A DNA stretch of 33,631 nt from Acidimicrobiia bacterium (lineage in GTDB: Bacteria > Actinomycetota > Acidimicrobiia > Acidimicrobiales > MedAcidi-G1): positions 1 to 33,631 of the forward strand of contig DQOF01000172.1 in the NCBI GenBank assembly GCA_015658775.1. The letters are read 5' to 3'. The notes beneath the pieces are model-generated. The model had not been told where the DNA came from. It searched no databases and saw nothing but the letters and a program-made list of their open reading frames with translations. The position numbers were made by a program, and so were the translations under genes. Positions within the stretch are counted from its first letter, which is position 1. Every line of letters begins with the position of its first letter. This document shows, piece after piece, positions 17,603 through 25,970 of this stretch.

Positions 17603-18549
17603 CCGTCGCCGGGGTCGGAGCCGGTGAACAACTCGGCTATCGCACCGAGCGACCCCATGGTCGAGGTCAGCTCGGCCGGCAGGAAGATCTTGGTGGCCTG
17701 GCCGTCGGCGATGGCGCCGAGGGCCTCGAGGTACTTGATGGCGATGAGGTCCGGCGTGGGATCACCCTCGTGGATGGCCCCGTACACGCTGCGGATCGCG
17801 TCGGCCTCACCCTCGGCAACGGTCAACTGCCGGTAGCGCTCGGCGTCGGCAACAGCCCGGATTGCCTGGGCCTCGCCCTCGGCCACCAGGATATTCTGCT
17901 GCTTGACGGCCTCCGAAGCCAGGATCAGGGCCTGCTTCTCGCCCTCGGCGCGGGTGATAGCCGCCTCACGGACCCCGTCGGCTTCGAGCACGACCGCCCG
18001 CCTGGTCCGCTCCGCCTTCATCTGCTCGTGCATGGCGTGCATGACGTCTGCCGGTGGGTCGATCCGCTGGATCTCGACCCGGACCACCCGTACGCCCCAC
18101 TTGTCGGTGGCGTCGTCGAGCACCAGGCGCAGCGACACGTTGACGTTGTCCCGGGAGGTCAGGAGGCTGTCCAGGGTCATGTCGCCGATCACGTTGCGGA
18201 GGTTGGTCTGGGCCAGCTTGGTGATGGCCATCATGAAGTTGGCCACGTTGTAGACGAGCCGCTGTGCGTCGGCGGGCTCGTAGTAGATGACGGCGTCGAC
18301 GGTGACCGTGACGTTGTCCTTGGTTATGACCTCCTGGGGTGGTACGTCGACGACCTGTTCGCGCATGTCCACGCGGATGAGCGTCTGGACCATCGGGATG
18401 ATCAACTTGAGACCCGGGTCGGTGGTCGTCTTGTACCTGCCGAGCTGTTCGATGATCCCCCGCTGGAAGGGGCGGACGATCTTGATCGCCGTTGCGGCGA
18501 ACACGAACAGGACGAAGGCGACGACGATCAGGACGATTACTGCGGCCAT
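17599..18549 (-). CDS. SPFH/Band 7 (stomatin/QmcA-like) membrane protein
   Basis: [90 protein letters not shown]: stomatin-family signature. Confidence 0.95.
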   Translation of the reverse strand: MAAVIVLIVVAFVLFVFAATAIKIVRPFQRGIIEQLGRYKTTTDPGLKLIIPMVQTLIRVDMREQVVDVPPQEVITKDNVTVTVDAVIYYEPADAQRLVYNVANFMMAITKLAQTNLRNVIGDMTLDSLLTSRDNVNVSLRLVLDDATDKWGVRVVRVEIQRIDPPADVMHAMHEQMKAERTRRAVVLEADGVREAAITRAEGEKQALILASEAVKQQNILVAEGEAQAIRAVADAERYRQLTVAEGEADAIRSVYGAIHEGDPTPDLIAIKYLEALGAIADGQATKIFLPAELTSTMGSLGAIAELFTGSDPGDG

Positions 18550-18598
18550 TTGGTTTTTCCGAATGCCTTTCGGTTGGCGGGTGGGTGTGTGTGTCGGC

Positions 18599-19057
18599 TC
18601 AGCCGGCTTCGCCGAGCGGTCGGACCACGGCTCTCGTGCCCTCGATCTGGACGACCTCGATGCGGGTGCCCGAGGGCAGGTGGCTGCGGTCGGTGGTCTC
18701 GGCGTGCCATTCCTCGCGGCCTATGCGTACAGCTCCGAGATGTGCGGGGTCGGGTGTGAGGTCGGTGATCACGACCCCCGTCTCGCCGACCAGGCGGCCG
18801 GCTCCGACACCGATCGGGTTGTCGCCGCTGTTCAGGCGCCTGGCCAGTGGTCGTACGGCTGCGAACGCGGCGGCCGACACGGCCACGAAGGCCAGCCACT
18901 GCCAGGCCGGGTCGGCGCCGGCGAAGGCGATGACCGTGGCGACAGCGGCGCCCGCGCCGAACGGGAGCAGGAAGAACGTGCCGGCCATGGCTATCTCACC
19001 GACCACGAACGTGGCCGTGGCGACGAGCCAGATCCAGCGCCAGACCTCGGGTTCCAC
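18599..19057 (-). CDS. NfeD-family membrane protein
   Basis: Four TM-like segments, then an OB-type domain ([59 protein letters not shown]); paired with SPFH. Confidence 0.9.
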   Translation of the reverse strand: MEPEVWRWIWLVATATFVVGEIAMAGTFFLLPFGAGAAVATVIAFAGADPAWQWLAFVAVSAAAFAAVRPLARRLNSGDNPIGVGAGRLVGETGVVITDLTPDPAHLGAVRIGREEWHAETTDRSHLPSGTRIEVVQIEGTRAVVRPLGEAG

Positions 19058-19156
19058 CTGGAGGCTCCTCTCGTCTCGCGGCCCTTACCTGCAACGTACT
19101 ACGGGGTCCGTGGCTTCGGGCAGCGCGGGCATCGTCGCGCGCTACCGTGATCGCCC

Positions 19157-20092
19157 ATGAGTGCGCCTGCGGGGTTCCAGTTGCGGCTCCTGACAGTGCA
19201 CGCACACCCTGACGACGAGGCGTCCAAGGGGGCGGCCACGGTCGCCGCCTGCCACGCAGAGGGTGCACACTGCGTGTTGGTCTGCTGCACCGGCGGCGAG
19301 GCCGGTGACATATTGAACCCCGCGGTCGACACAGCGGAGGTGCGGGCCAACCTGGGGGAGGTGCGTGCCGCAGAGCTCGCCAGCGCGGCGGCCGTCATCG
19401 GATACGACGAGGTGGTGATGCTCGGTTACCGCGATTCGGGCATGGTCGACTCGGAGGCGAATGCCCATCCGGATGCCTTCGCCAACGCTGATTCCGATGA
19501 GGCCATCGGTCGACTGGTGGCGATCATCCGCAGGGTCAGACCGCACGTCATGGTGACCTACCCCGACGACCGTCGGGGGTACAACCACCCCGACCACATC
19601 CAGGTGCACGACATCTCGGTGCCCGCCTTCGAGGTCGCCGGTGATCCCGACCGCTATCCCGATGCCGGCGAGCCGTGGCATCCCCTCAAGCTCTACTTCA
19701 CCACCTGGTCGCGGGCCGGCATCGAGGCACTGCACCGCAAGCACCTGGAGTTGGGCATCGATTCGCCGTTCAGTGAACGGTGGTTCGATCGGCCTTCGAA
19801 CGACCACCTCATAACCACCAGTGTCCCGGTCGGTGACCACTGGGCTGTGCGTGGCGATGCGCTAAGGGCGCACCAGACCCAGGTGGATCCGGCTTCGCCG
19901 TTCTGGTTCGGACTGCCCGACGACGTCGCGCGGACCGTGCACCCCTACGACGACTACGTGCTGGAGCAGTCGCTCGTAGGCGGTCCGACCGGTGGTCGGA
20001 TCGAGGACGACCTGTTCGCCGGCGTGCGCACCCTCACCCCGGAGGAGGTCGAGGCGATCGCAAACAGGAGTGCGGCCGCGAGGCACGGCTGA
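19157..20092 (+). CDS. mca: Mycothiol S-conjugate amidase (PIG-L family)
   Basis: LLTVHAHPDDEASKGAATVA...CCTGGEAGDILNP...LGYRDSGMVDSEANAHPDAF...MVTYPDDRRGYNHPDHIQVHDIS: Mca-type PIG-L deacetylase. Confidence 0.92.
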   Translation: MSAPAGFQLRLLTVHAHPDDEASKGAATVAACHAEGAHCVLVCCTGGEAGDILNPAVDTAEVRANLGEVRAAELASAAAVIGYDEVVMLGYRDSGMVDSEANAHPDAFANADSDEAIGRLVAIIRRVRPHVMVTYPDDRRGYNHPDHIQVHDISVPAFEVAGDPDRYPDAGEPWHPLKLYFTTWSRAGIEALHRKHLELGIDSPFSERWFDRPSNDHLITTSVPVGDHWAVRGDALRAHQTQVDPASPFWFGLPDDVARTVHPYDDYVLEQSLVGGPTGGRIEDDLFAGVRTLTPEEVEAIANRSAAARHG

Positions 20093-20484
20093 TGGCCGGC
20101 TTCCTCTCCGCGGACTGGTTGGCCGAGTTGGCGGTCGGTGCATCTGGCCTGGCCGACCGGCCCGGCGTCGCCGGCTCGGTGAGGTTCGTCGTGACGGGCA
20201 CGCCCCTCGGCAGGGTGGAGTTCCTGCTGGTCGTGGCCGACGGACGCGTGGTCGACCTGGTGCCGGGCAGGGCCGGCGATGCGGATGCCACAGTCACGTG
20301 GAAGTACCCCGAGGCGGTTTCGTGGTTCCGCGGCGACCTGGACCCGGATGTGGCGTACATGACCGGCCGGTGCAAGGTCGAAGGCGACTACGCGGCGTTC
20401 GTCTTCGGACTGCGTCCCGTGTTCGGCAGCCGGGACTGGTCGGGGATGTTGGCGGATCTGGCCGAGCGGACCGACTTCGGGTAG
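20092..20484 (+). CDS. SCP2 sterol-binding-like protein
   Basis: Overlaps the mca stop (TGATG). GSVRFVVTGTPLGRVEFLLVVADGRVVDLVPGRAGDADATVTWKYPEAVSWFRGDLDPDVAYMTGRCKVEGD matches the SCP2 domain pattern. Confidence 0.7.
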   Translation: MAGFLSADWLAELAVGASGLADRPGVAGSVRFVVTGTPLGRVEFLLVVADGRVVDLVPGRAGDADATVTWKYPEAVSWFRGDLDPDVAYMTGRCKVEGDYAAFVFGLRPVFGSRDWSGMLADLAERTDFG

Positions 20485-20507
20485 CCGGGACGGCCGGAAG
20501 CCCAGCC

Positions 20508-21341
20508 TCAGTTTCCGGCTCTCTGCGCCTCTCGGATGTCACGCCAACTGACCAGTTTCACGCCGCCCCTGTCGAGGTCGGCCCGAAGTTCGGTGTTGTC
20601 ACAGACCAGGTCGCGGTGCTCGACCCGTCGGCCCCAGCCGGGGCAGAGGGCACGAAGTTCCGGCGTGTCGGATGCAGGTTCGAGCGTGATCTCGGTGACA
20701 CCCGGGGCAAGGTCCATGGCCGCCCGTTCAAGGGTCGACGGTTCGGCGAGGCGGCGCAGGCTGTGGTGGTCGACGCTCAGCACGCCCTCCTCGGCGGCGA
20801 GGGACCGGAACGGGAAGCCTGCTGCCTCCTCGGCGTTTCTACTCTCGAGCCTGATCGGCAGCCTGAAGTCGACGGCCAGGTCCATGTAGACGTCGAAGAA
20901 CTCGGGCCGGTTCTGGAGCGCTCCCAGGTGGGTGCTGAGGTGGCTCACGTCGAATCCCCACAGGATCGCCCGCTCCAGTTGCGCACGGCACTCTCGTAGG
21001 ACCTCGTCCAGGTCGGCGTGGTCCCACAGGTCCTCGACCGTGCGGGGAAACCCGCCGTCACCGTCGAGCAGGGAGGGGGCGTGGGTGATCGGCCGCCAGC
21101 GGTAGCAGTCCAGCTCGGCGTTCAGGGTGAGCTGGACGCCCACGGGCTCTCCCCGGTAGTGCGAGGCGGCGTCGCGTGCCCAGGGCCCCGGGACCATGAG
21201 GGTGGCGCCGGTGGCGAGGCCCGAACGGAGGCTCTCGTAGACGCCGACGTTCGACGAGTGGCACATGCCCAGGTGGTCCGCCGTGAGGATCAGGAGCCGG
21301 TCCTCGGGGCCGGCACCCAGAGCATCGGTCAATGCTGTCAC
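20508..21341 (-). CDS. ChbG/HpnK (YdjC-like) carbohydrate deacetylase family protein
   Basis: LLILTADHLGMCHSSNVGVYESLRSGLATGATLMVPGPWA...GVQLTLNAE...DVSHLSTHLGALQNRPEFFDVYMDLA: YdjC-like. Confidence 0.85.
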   Translation of the reverse strand: MTALTDALGAGPEDRLLILTADHLGMCHSSNVGVYESLRSGLATGATLMVPGPWARDAASHYRGEPVGVQLTLNAELDCYRWRPITHAPSLLDGDGGFPRTVEDLWDHADLDEVLRECRAQLERAILWGFDVSHLSTHLGALQNRPEFFDVYMDLAVDFRLPIRLESRNAEEAAGFPFRSLAAEEGVLSVDHHSLRRLAEPSTLERAAMDLAPGVTEITLEPASDTPELRALCPGWGRRVEHRDLVCDNTELRADLDRGGVKLVSWRDIREAQRAGN

Positions 21342-21395
21342 GGCGTGAACGGTACCTCACCGCCCCCTGGGCGCGGCCTTAGACGGGTGCGGTCG

Positions 21396-21899
21396 TCAGT
21401 CGAGAGGCTCGTGGGGTCCGTTGCAGGCGGACCACAACCCGAGTCCGGCCGCCCTGGCCCGGCTCTCGGCGGCGGCCAGCTCCATCCTGAGACCGTCGTT
21501 GGGCTGGATGTGCAGTGACGAGGCGAAGCCCCGTTCGACCATCGAGGCGTTGACGCCCAGGCCGTCGGAGAGCCGCTCGACGTAGGCGAGCAGTCGGCCG
21601 TAGCGGTCCCGTGCCTCGACGTCTCGTTGCACGAGCACGGCGGTGCCCGGCGGTAGTAGCAGCGCCAGCCGGTTGGAGGCCTCGGAGCCGAAGCACTCGG
21701 GTGGCCGATCGGGGTGGACGGTCTCGGGGGTGTCTATGCCGAGCAGCCGCACGATCTCCTGTGTGCCCCGGAGGTCGATGACCACGGTGTCACCGTCGAT
21801 GATTCCGACGACCGTGCCGAGGCCGTCGGTGGGAAGGGGGTCGGCGCCGCATGCCGCTATGCCGGCCATCAGGGCCAGCAGCATCCAGATCGGCAGCAT
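21396..21899 (-). CDS. Thermonuclease-family (SNase-like) lipoprotein
   Basis: MLPIWMLLALMAGIAACGADP (lipobox) + GTVVGIIDGDTVVIDLRGTQEIVRLLGIDTPETVHPDRPPECFGSEAS...RDRYGRLLAYV. Confidence 0.92.
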   Translation of the reverse strand: MLPIWMLLALMAGIAACGADPLPTDGLGTVVGIIDGDTVVIDLRGTQEIVRLLGIDTPETVHPDRPPECFGSEASNRLALLLPPGTAVLVQRDVEARDRYGRLLAYVERLSDGLGVNASMVERGFASSLHIQPNDGLRMELAAAESRARAAGLGLWSACNGPHEPLD

Positions 21900-21945
21900 C
21901 GCCCGGGTGCAGGGCCTGGTCTTGTGCGGCGATGCCACGGTGTGG

Positions 21946-22146
21946 TCAGGCGGCCCTGGTGGCCGGCTGCTCGTCGGAGATCGCCCCGTCCCCAGTTCGT
22001 GCACACCCGGGCCCGGGATGGGAGGCGAGCACCGATCTGGCTGCTGCCACCCCCGCACGTCCTATGGCACGCGTGCGCGCGTCCAGCCTTGCGACGGCAG
22101 GCCACTTCGCCGACTGTTCGGGTGTCAGGCAGAGTTGCTCGTTCAT
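21946..22146 (-). CDS. Small hypothetical protein (66 aa), possibly leaderless
   Basis: MNEQLCLTPEQSAKWPAVARLDARTRAIGRAGVAAARSVLASHPGPG...; reverse-strand CATAAT (22154-22159) is 7 nt upstream of the ATG. Confidence 0.4.
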   Translation of the reverse strand: MNEQLCLTPEQSAKWPAVARLDARTRAIGRAGVAAARSVLASHPGPGCARTGDGAISDEQPATRAA

Positions 22147-22260
22147 GGTTCCGATTATGCGGGCAGGGTGTGACACTCCATCGGCTGCCCACCACTTCGG
22201 CCCGCCCACACGGACCCCTCAGGTGCCGATCAGGGGCGAGATGGCCTGTTCCCACCCCTG

Positions 22261-23292
22261 ATGGTGTGTCCGACCTCGTCCAGGGTCATCATCCTCGACG
22301 TGGAACCGGCCGACCCCGTGGTTGACACCCTTGACCGCTACGGCATGACCGTGCCACTGCCCGGCCCGCTGCACGAGCAGCGCGACGGCATCCGGGACCT
22401 GGTCGACCTGGGCTACACCGACGCCTGGACGGCCGAGGCCGACGGCAGCGACGGCCTCACCCCGTTGGCCCTCGCGTCCACCTGGGCGCCGGAGCTGCGG
22501 CTCGGAACCGCGATCCTGTCCGCCTACACCCGTGGCCCGGCCCTCCTTGCGCAGAGCGCGGCGACCATGGCATGCGCCGCACCCGGCCGTTTCGTGCTCG
22601 GCGTCGGCTCGTCGTCGGACGTCATCGTCGAGCGGTGGAACGCCATACCGTTCGAGCAGCCGTACCAGCGGGTACGCGACACCGTCCGGTTCCTGAGGGC
22701 GGCCTTCACCGGCGAGAAGGTCACAGAGGAGTACGAGACGTTCCGGATCGCCGGGTTCCGGCTGCGGATGGTGCCGGACCTGCCGCCCAGGATCCTGGTG
22801 GCTGCGCTGAGGGAGGGGATGCTGCGCCTGGCCGGCCGTGAAGCCGACGGGGCGATCATCAACTGGCTGTCCGCGACGGACGTGGGTCGTGTCGCCGGAA
22901 TAGTCAACTCGGCAGGCCCGGACAGGGAGGTGGTCGCCCGGATCTTCGTGTGTCCCAGCGACGACCGTGAGCAGGTGCTCGATGCCGCCAGGTTCGTCAT
23001 GGCCGCCTACCTGAACGTGCCGGTCTACCGGGCCTTCCACGAGTGGCTGGGAAGGGGTGACCTGCTCGGTGAGCACTGGGAACAGTGGGCCGCAGGTGAC
23101 CGCCGGGGTGCGCTCGGGAAGATTCCCGAGAAGGTGGTCGACGACCTGATCGTGCACGGCTCGCCCGACCGGTGCCGGGCCCACGTGGAGCGCTACCGGG
23201 CGGCCGGCGTCACCTGCCCGGTGCTGTCCGTGCTGCCCATCGCGGGCGTCGACGTACACCAGGCGGTGCGCGACCTGGCCCCCGTAGGCTGA
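22261..23292 (+). CDS. LLM-class (F420-dependent type) oxidoreductase
   Basis: LGYTDAWTAEADGSDGLTPLALASTWAPELRLGTAILSAYTRGPALLAQSAATMACAAPGRFVLGVGSSSDVIVERWNAIPFEQPYQRVRDTVRFLR: luciferase-like monooxygenase signature. Confidence 0.93.
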   Translation: MVCPTSSRVIILDVEPADPVVDTLDRYGMTVPLPGPLHEQRDGIRDLVDLGYTDAWTAEADGSDGLTPLALASTWAPELRLGTAILSAYTRGPALLAQSAATMACAAPGRFVLGVGSSSDVIVERWNAIPFEQPYQRVRDTVRFLRAAFTGEKVTEEYETFRIAGFRLRMVPDLPPRILVAALREGMLRLAGREADGAIINWLSATDVGRVAGIVNSAGPDREVVARIFVCPSDDREQVLDAARFVMAAYLNVPVYRAFHEWLGRGDLLGEHWEQWAAGDRRGALGKIPEKVVDDLIVHGSPDRCRAHVERYRAAGVTCPVLSVLPIAGVDVHQAVRDLAPVG

Positions 23293-23299
23293 CCCGACG

Positions 23300-23914
23300 A
23301 TGCTTCCAGCCGGACGGGTGCTCCGCCGCGTGCCACGCCTGCTGCTGGGACTGGTCCTGTTCGGATTTGGCCTGGGAATGGTCGTACTCGGTGGCTACGG
23401 CCTGCCGGGCTGGGACGTGTTCCACCAGGGGCTGGCCGAGCGGACGCCGTTGACCATCGGTACAGCGGTGATCGTGGTCGGCGTCGTCCTGTTGATCGTA
23501 ATGTTGGTGCTTCACGAGCCCATTGGCGTCGGCACCCTCGCCAACGTCGTGGTCATAGGCCTGGTGCTCGACGCCACCCTCTGGCTGATCGACGCTCCTG
23601 TGAACACCGCTGCCAGGGTGCTGCTCACGCTGACCGGCCCGATCGTGGTGGCGATCGGGTCCGGCTACTACATAGGCGTGAGGCTGGGGCCGGGTCCGCG
23701 TGACGGCCTCATGACCGCGCTCGACAGGCGGGGCGTGACCCTCTGGAAGGCCCGTTTCGGCATAGAGGCCGTAGCCCTGTCGAGCGGGGTCCTGCTGGGT
23801 GGCACGGCCGGGTGGGGAACCGTCTGGTTCCTCGTGTCCATAGGTCCCGCCGTGCAGTTCTTCCTCAGGTACCTGTCGGTCCCGCTGGAGCCAGGTGAGC
23901 GGGTGCCCGCCTGA
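23300..23914 (+). CDS. YczE/YitT-like integral membrane protein
   Basis: Multiple TM segments; RLLLGLVLFGFGLGMVVLGGYGLPGWDVFHQGLAERTPLTIGTAVIVVGVVLL...GPRDGLMTALDRR. Confidence 0.85.
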   Translation: MLPAGRVLRRVPRLLLGLVLFGFGLGMVVLGGYGLPGWDVFHQGLAERTPLTIGTAVIVVGVVLLIVMLVLHEPIGVGTLANVVVIGLVLDATLWLIDAPVNTAARVLLTLTGPIVVAIGSGYYIGVRLGPGPRDGLMTALDRRGVTLWKARFGIEAVALSSGVLLGGTAGWGTVWFLVSIGPAVQFFLRYLSVPLEPGERVPA

Positions 23915-24890
23915 GGCCCGGGTCGGGGTCCAGCTCCCTGGCGAGTGCCGCCAGGTGTCGTGCCACGGCGGCCGGACCTGACCGGCCGGCCTCGCCCTCG
24001 ACGACGGAGTTGTAGTTGGTGTTGGTGTTGATGTCGTAGGTGACGAGGCGTCCGTCGGCGGTCTCGATGAACTCGAAGCCTGCTACCCCGATGCCCCAGA
24101 GGCGGCAGAAGTCGAGATAGTGGTCGATGATCGGGTAGTCGAAGTCCCGCCGCCAGTGGAAGAGGCCCTTCTCCGGCAACTTCCCGGCGGGCCCGTCGCC
24201 GACGGGACACAGGTCGAATCCGGCGCCCGTGTCGGGGTCGACGACGCACTCGTCTGCCGGACACAACTCGAACCCGGCGCTTACGCTGGCCGTGAGGGCG
24301 TAGAGGAACTCACCGCCGACGATCTCGACTCGCGTGATGTACCCAGCGGCGGGTTGCACGTACTCCTGGAGCAGGGTGATCCCGTCGACCGGCTTCTCGA
24401 AGTCGGGGCCGTCCACGTAGTCGTCGAAGTCCCCGTGGTTTTCGAACCTCCGCACCCCCAGGCCCTTTCCGCCCTGGTTGTGCTTGGTGATGAACGGCAG
24501 GGCCATGGCCCGCGCCTTCTCCTTGAGCAGGCCACGACCGACGACCGCGACGGTGCGTGGAACGTCGAACCCGAAGGCCCGTAGCGCAGCGTGCTGGTCG
24601 ACCTTGCTCATCTCCAGCTCCACGACCCGTCGTCCGTTCACGACGGTGCGGCCGTGGCTCTCGAGCCAGCTCAGCACCGACCTCGTGTAGTCCTTTGACG
24701 CGGTGTGGCCGCGGGTGTGCGAGGAGGCGCTCATGCGAGAGTAGAAGACGCCCTCGGGCGGGGTGGCGTCGAGGTCCAGGGCACCCTCCACCAGGCACCA
24801 CTCCTCCCACGGCACGCCCTCGGCGTCCAGGGCCTCGGCAAAGGGAGGGAGCCACTCGGCGTTCTCGTGGATTACGAAGATCCTGGACAT
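23865..24890 (-). CDS. RimK-like ATP-grasp protein
   Basis: MSRIFVIHENAEWLPPFAEALDAEGVPWEEW...PFITKHNQGGKGLGVRRFENHGDFDDYV...LLQEYVQPAAGYITRVEIVGGEFLYAL...AGFEFIETADGRLVTYDINTNTNYNSVVE: ATP-grasp nucleotide and metal motifs. Confidence 0.85.
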   Translation of the reverse strand: MSRIFVIHENAEWLPPFAEALDAEGVPWEEWCLVEGALDLDATPPEGVFYSRMSASSHTRGHTASKDYTRSVLSWLESHGRTVVNGRRVVELEMSKVDQHAALRAFGFDVPRTVAVVGRGLLKEKARAMALPFITKHNQGGKGLGVRRFENHGDFDDYVDGPDFEKPVDGITLLQEYVQPAAGYITRVEIVGGEFLYALTASVSAGFELCPADECVVDPDTGAGFDLCPVGDGPAGKLPEKGLFHWRRDFDYPIIDHYLDFCRLWGIGVAGFEFIETADGRLVTYDINTNTNYNSVVEGEAGRSGPAAVARHLAALARELDPDPGLRRAPAHLAPAGPTGT

Positions 24891-24947
24891 GGTCAACGGC
24901 ACCTGTCGCTGGTCGACTCCAATACCCGACCAATCCTATCGGGATTG

Positions 24948-25688
24948 TCAGGAAATGTCGCCGTCGGCCAGGTCGGCGGCCGCTGCGAGATGGGCCGCCA
25001 GGTCCGCCAGGCGGCTGTGGGCGTTCAGTCCGCTGGTGTGCGGCATGAGGTAGACGGGCCGCCCACCCAGTGGGTGCTCCTGGATGCCGGCCACCGCCGA
25101 CCTGTCGACCACCGAGCGCCAGCCGCCCAGGCCGACGAAGCACACTGCCTTTGGCGCCAGCCACGCTACGAGCCGCCCGACCCGTCCGTAGCCGCGGGCG
25201 AACTCGTCCCGGTCCACCTCGGCGGCCCGGGTGGTGGTTCGCCTGACCAGGTCGGTCATGCCGAGCCCGTGTTCACGTAGGGCGTGGCGCGGGTCGCGGT
25301 CGACGCTCACGATGCCCGCCTGGAGGGCTGCAGGCCAGAAGCGGTTTCCCGGGTGCCCGTAGCCGATGGCCGAATCGGCTGAGAACGGGCTGGGGTTGAG
25401 GCCCACGATGAGCAACCGCATTCCGGGTGCCACCGTGTCCGGCAGGCTGTGGATGCGTGTGGCGTCGACGACGGTCGCCACCGACCTGCTGACCGGGCCG
25501 GCTTGGTCCGGCGAGAATCCCGCTCCGATCATCAGGTCCAGGGCGCGTTGCCGGCACCAGCCGTCATCCGGTGTCGGTTCCAGCCTGCAGGTGACCAGAT
25601 CACCGGGGCGCAGCGACACGTGCAGGTCGGCGAGCCTGAGTGGCAGGGTGGTTGCCTGTCCGTGGAAGGTGTGTACGTCTGGGGGCAC
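24948..25688 (-). CDS. Mug/TDG-like uracil-DNA glycosylase superfamily protein with N-terminal extension
   Basis: GTG start. LLIVGLNPSPFSADSAIGYGHPGNRFWPAALQAGI and C-terminal VYLMPHTSGLNAHSRLADLAAHL correspond to the Mug GINPG...HPxNRFW and LPNPSG motifs. Confidence 0.8.
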   Translation of the reverse strand: MPPDVHTFHGQATTLPLRLADLHVSLRPGDLVTCRLEPTPDDGWCRQRALDLMIGAGFSPDQAGPVSRSVATVVDATRIHSLPDTVAPGMRLLIVGLNPSPFSADSAIGYGHPGNRFWPAALQAGIVSVDRDPRHALREHGLGMTDLVRRTTTRAAEVDRDEFARGYGRVGRLVAWLAPKAVCFVGLGGWRSVVDRSAVAGIQEHPLGGRPVYLMPHTSGLNAHSRLADLAAHLAAAADLADGDIS

Positions 25689-25783
25689 CGCTGGAGGGTA
25701 CGCCGTGGCATGCCGTGGAAACCGTGGCGCGGTTCCGACGGTTTGCGTCTAGTGTGGGTCAGGCAGGACGACGGGAGATGGCC

Positions 25784-25963
25784 GTGACCGAGACACTCGA
25801 TACCACGACGATCGATGAGATCAAGGCTGTCATCGACCGCGGTCTGGGAACCACCAAGAGTCGCGAACTGATCGCCGCCTCCGAGGTGGCCGACCTGCTG
25901 CTCGATCTGCGCCTGCTATTGGCGACGAGCGACGTCGGGGCCGAGGCCGCATCCTCCAACTGA
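25784..25963 (+). CDS. Small hypothetical protein (59 aa)
   Basis: MTETLDTTTIDEIKAVIDRGLGTTKSRELIAASEVADLLLDLRLLLATSDVGAEAASSN. GGGAG at 25773-25777 fits the GTG start at 25784; the ATG at 25778 is in frame but too close to that RBS. Confidence 0.55.
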   Translation: MTETLDTTTIDEIKAVIDRGLGTTKSRELIAASEVADLLLDLRLLLATSDVGAEAASSN

Positions 25964-25970
25964 GCCCGGT

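Noticed and set aside
18586-18596. Short GT microsatellite (gtgtgtgtgt) between SPFH and NfeD genes
   Set aside because: Too short to interpret as a phase-variable tract; outside coding sequence with no clear promoter role.
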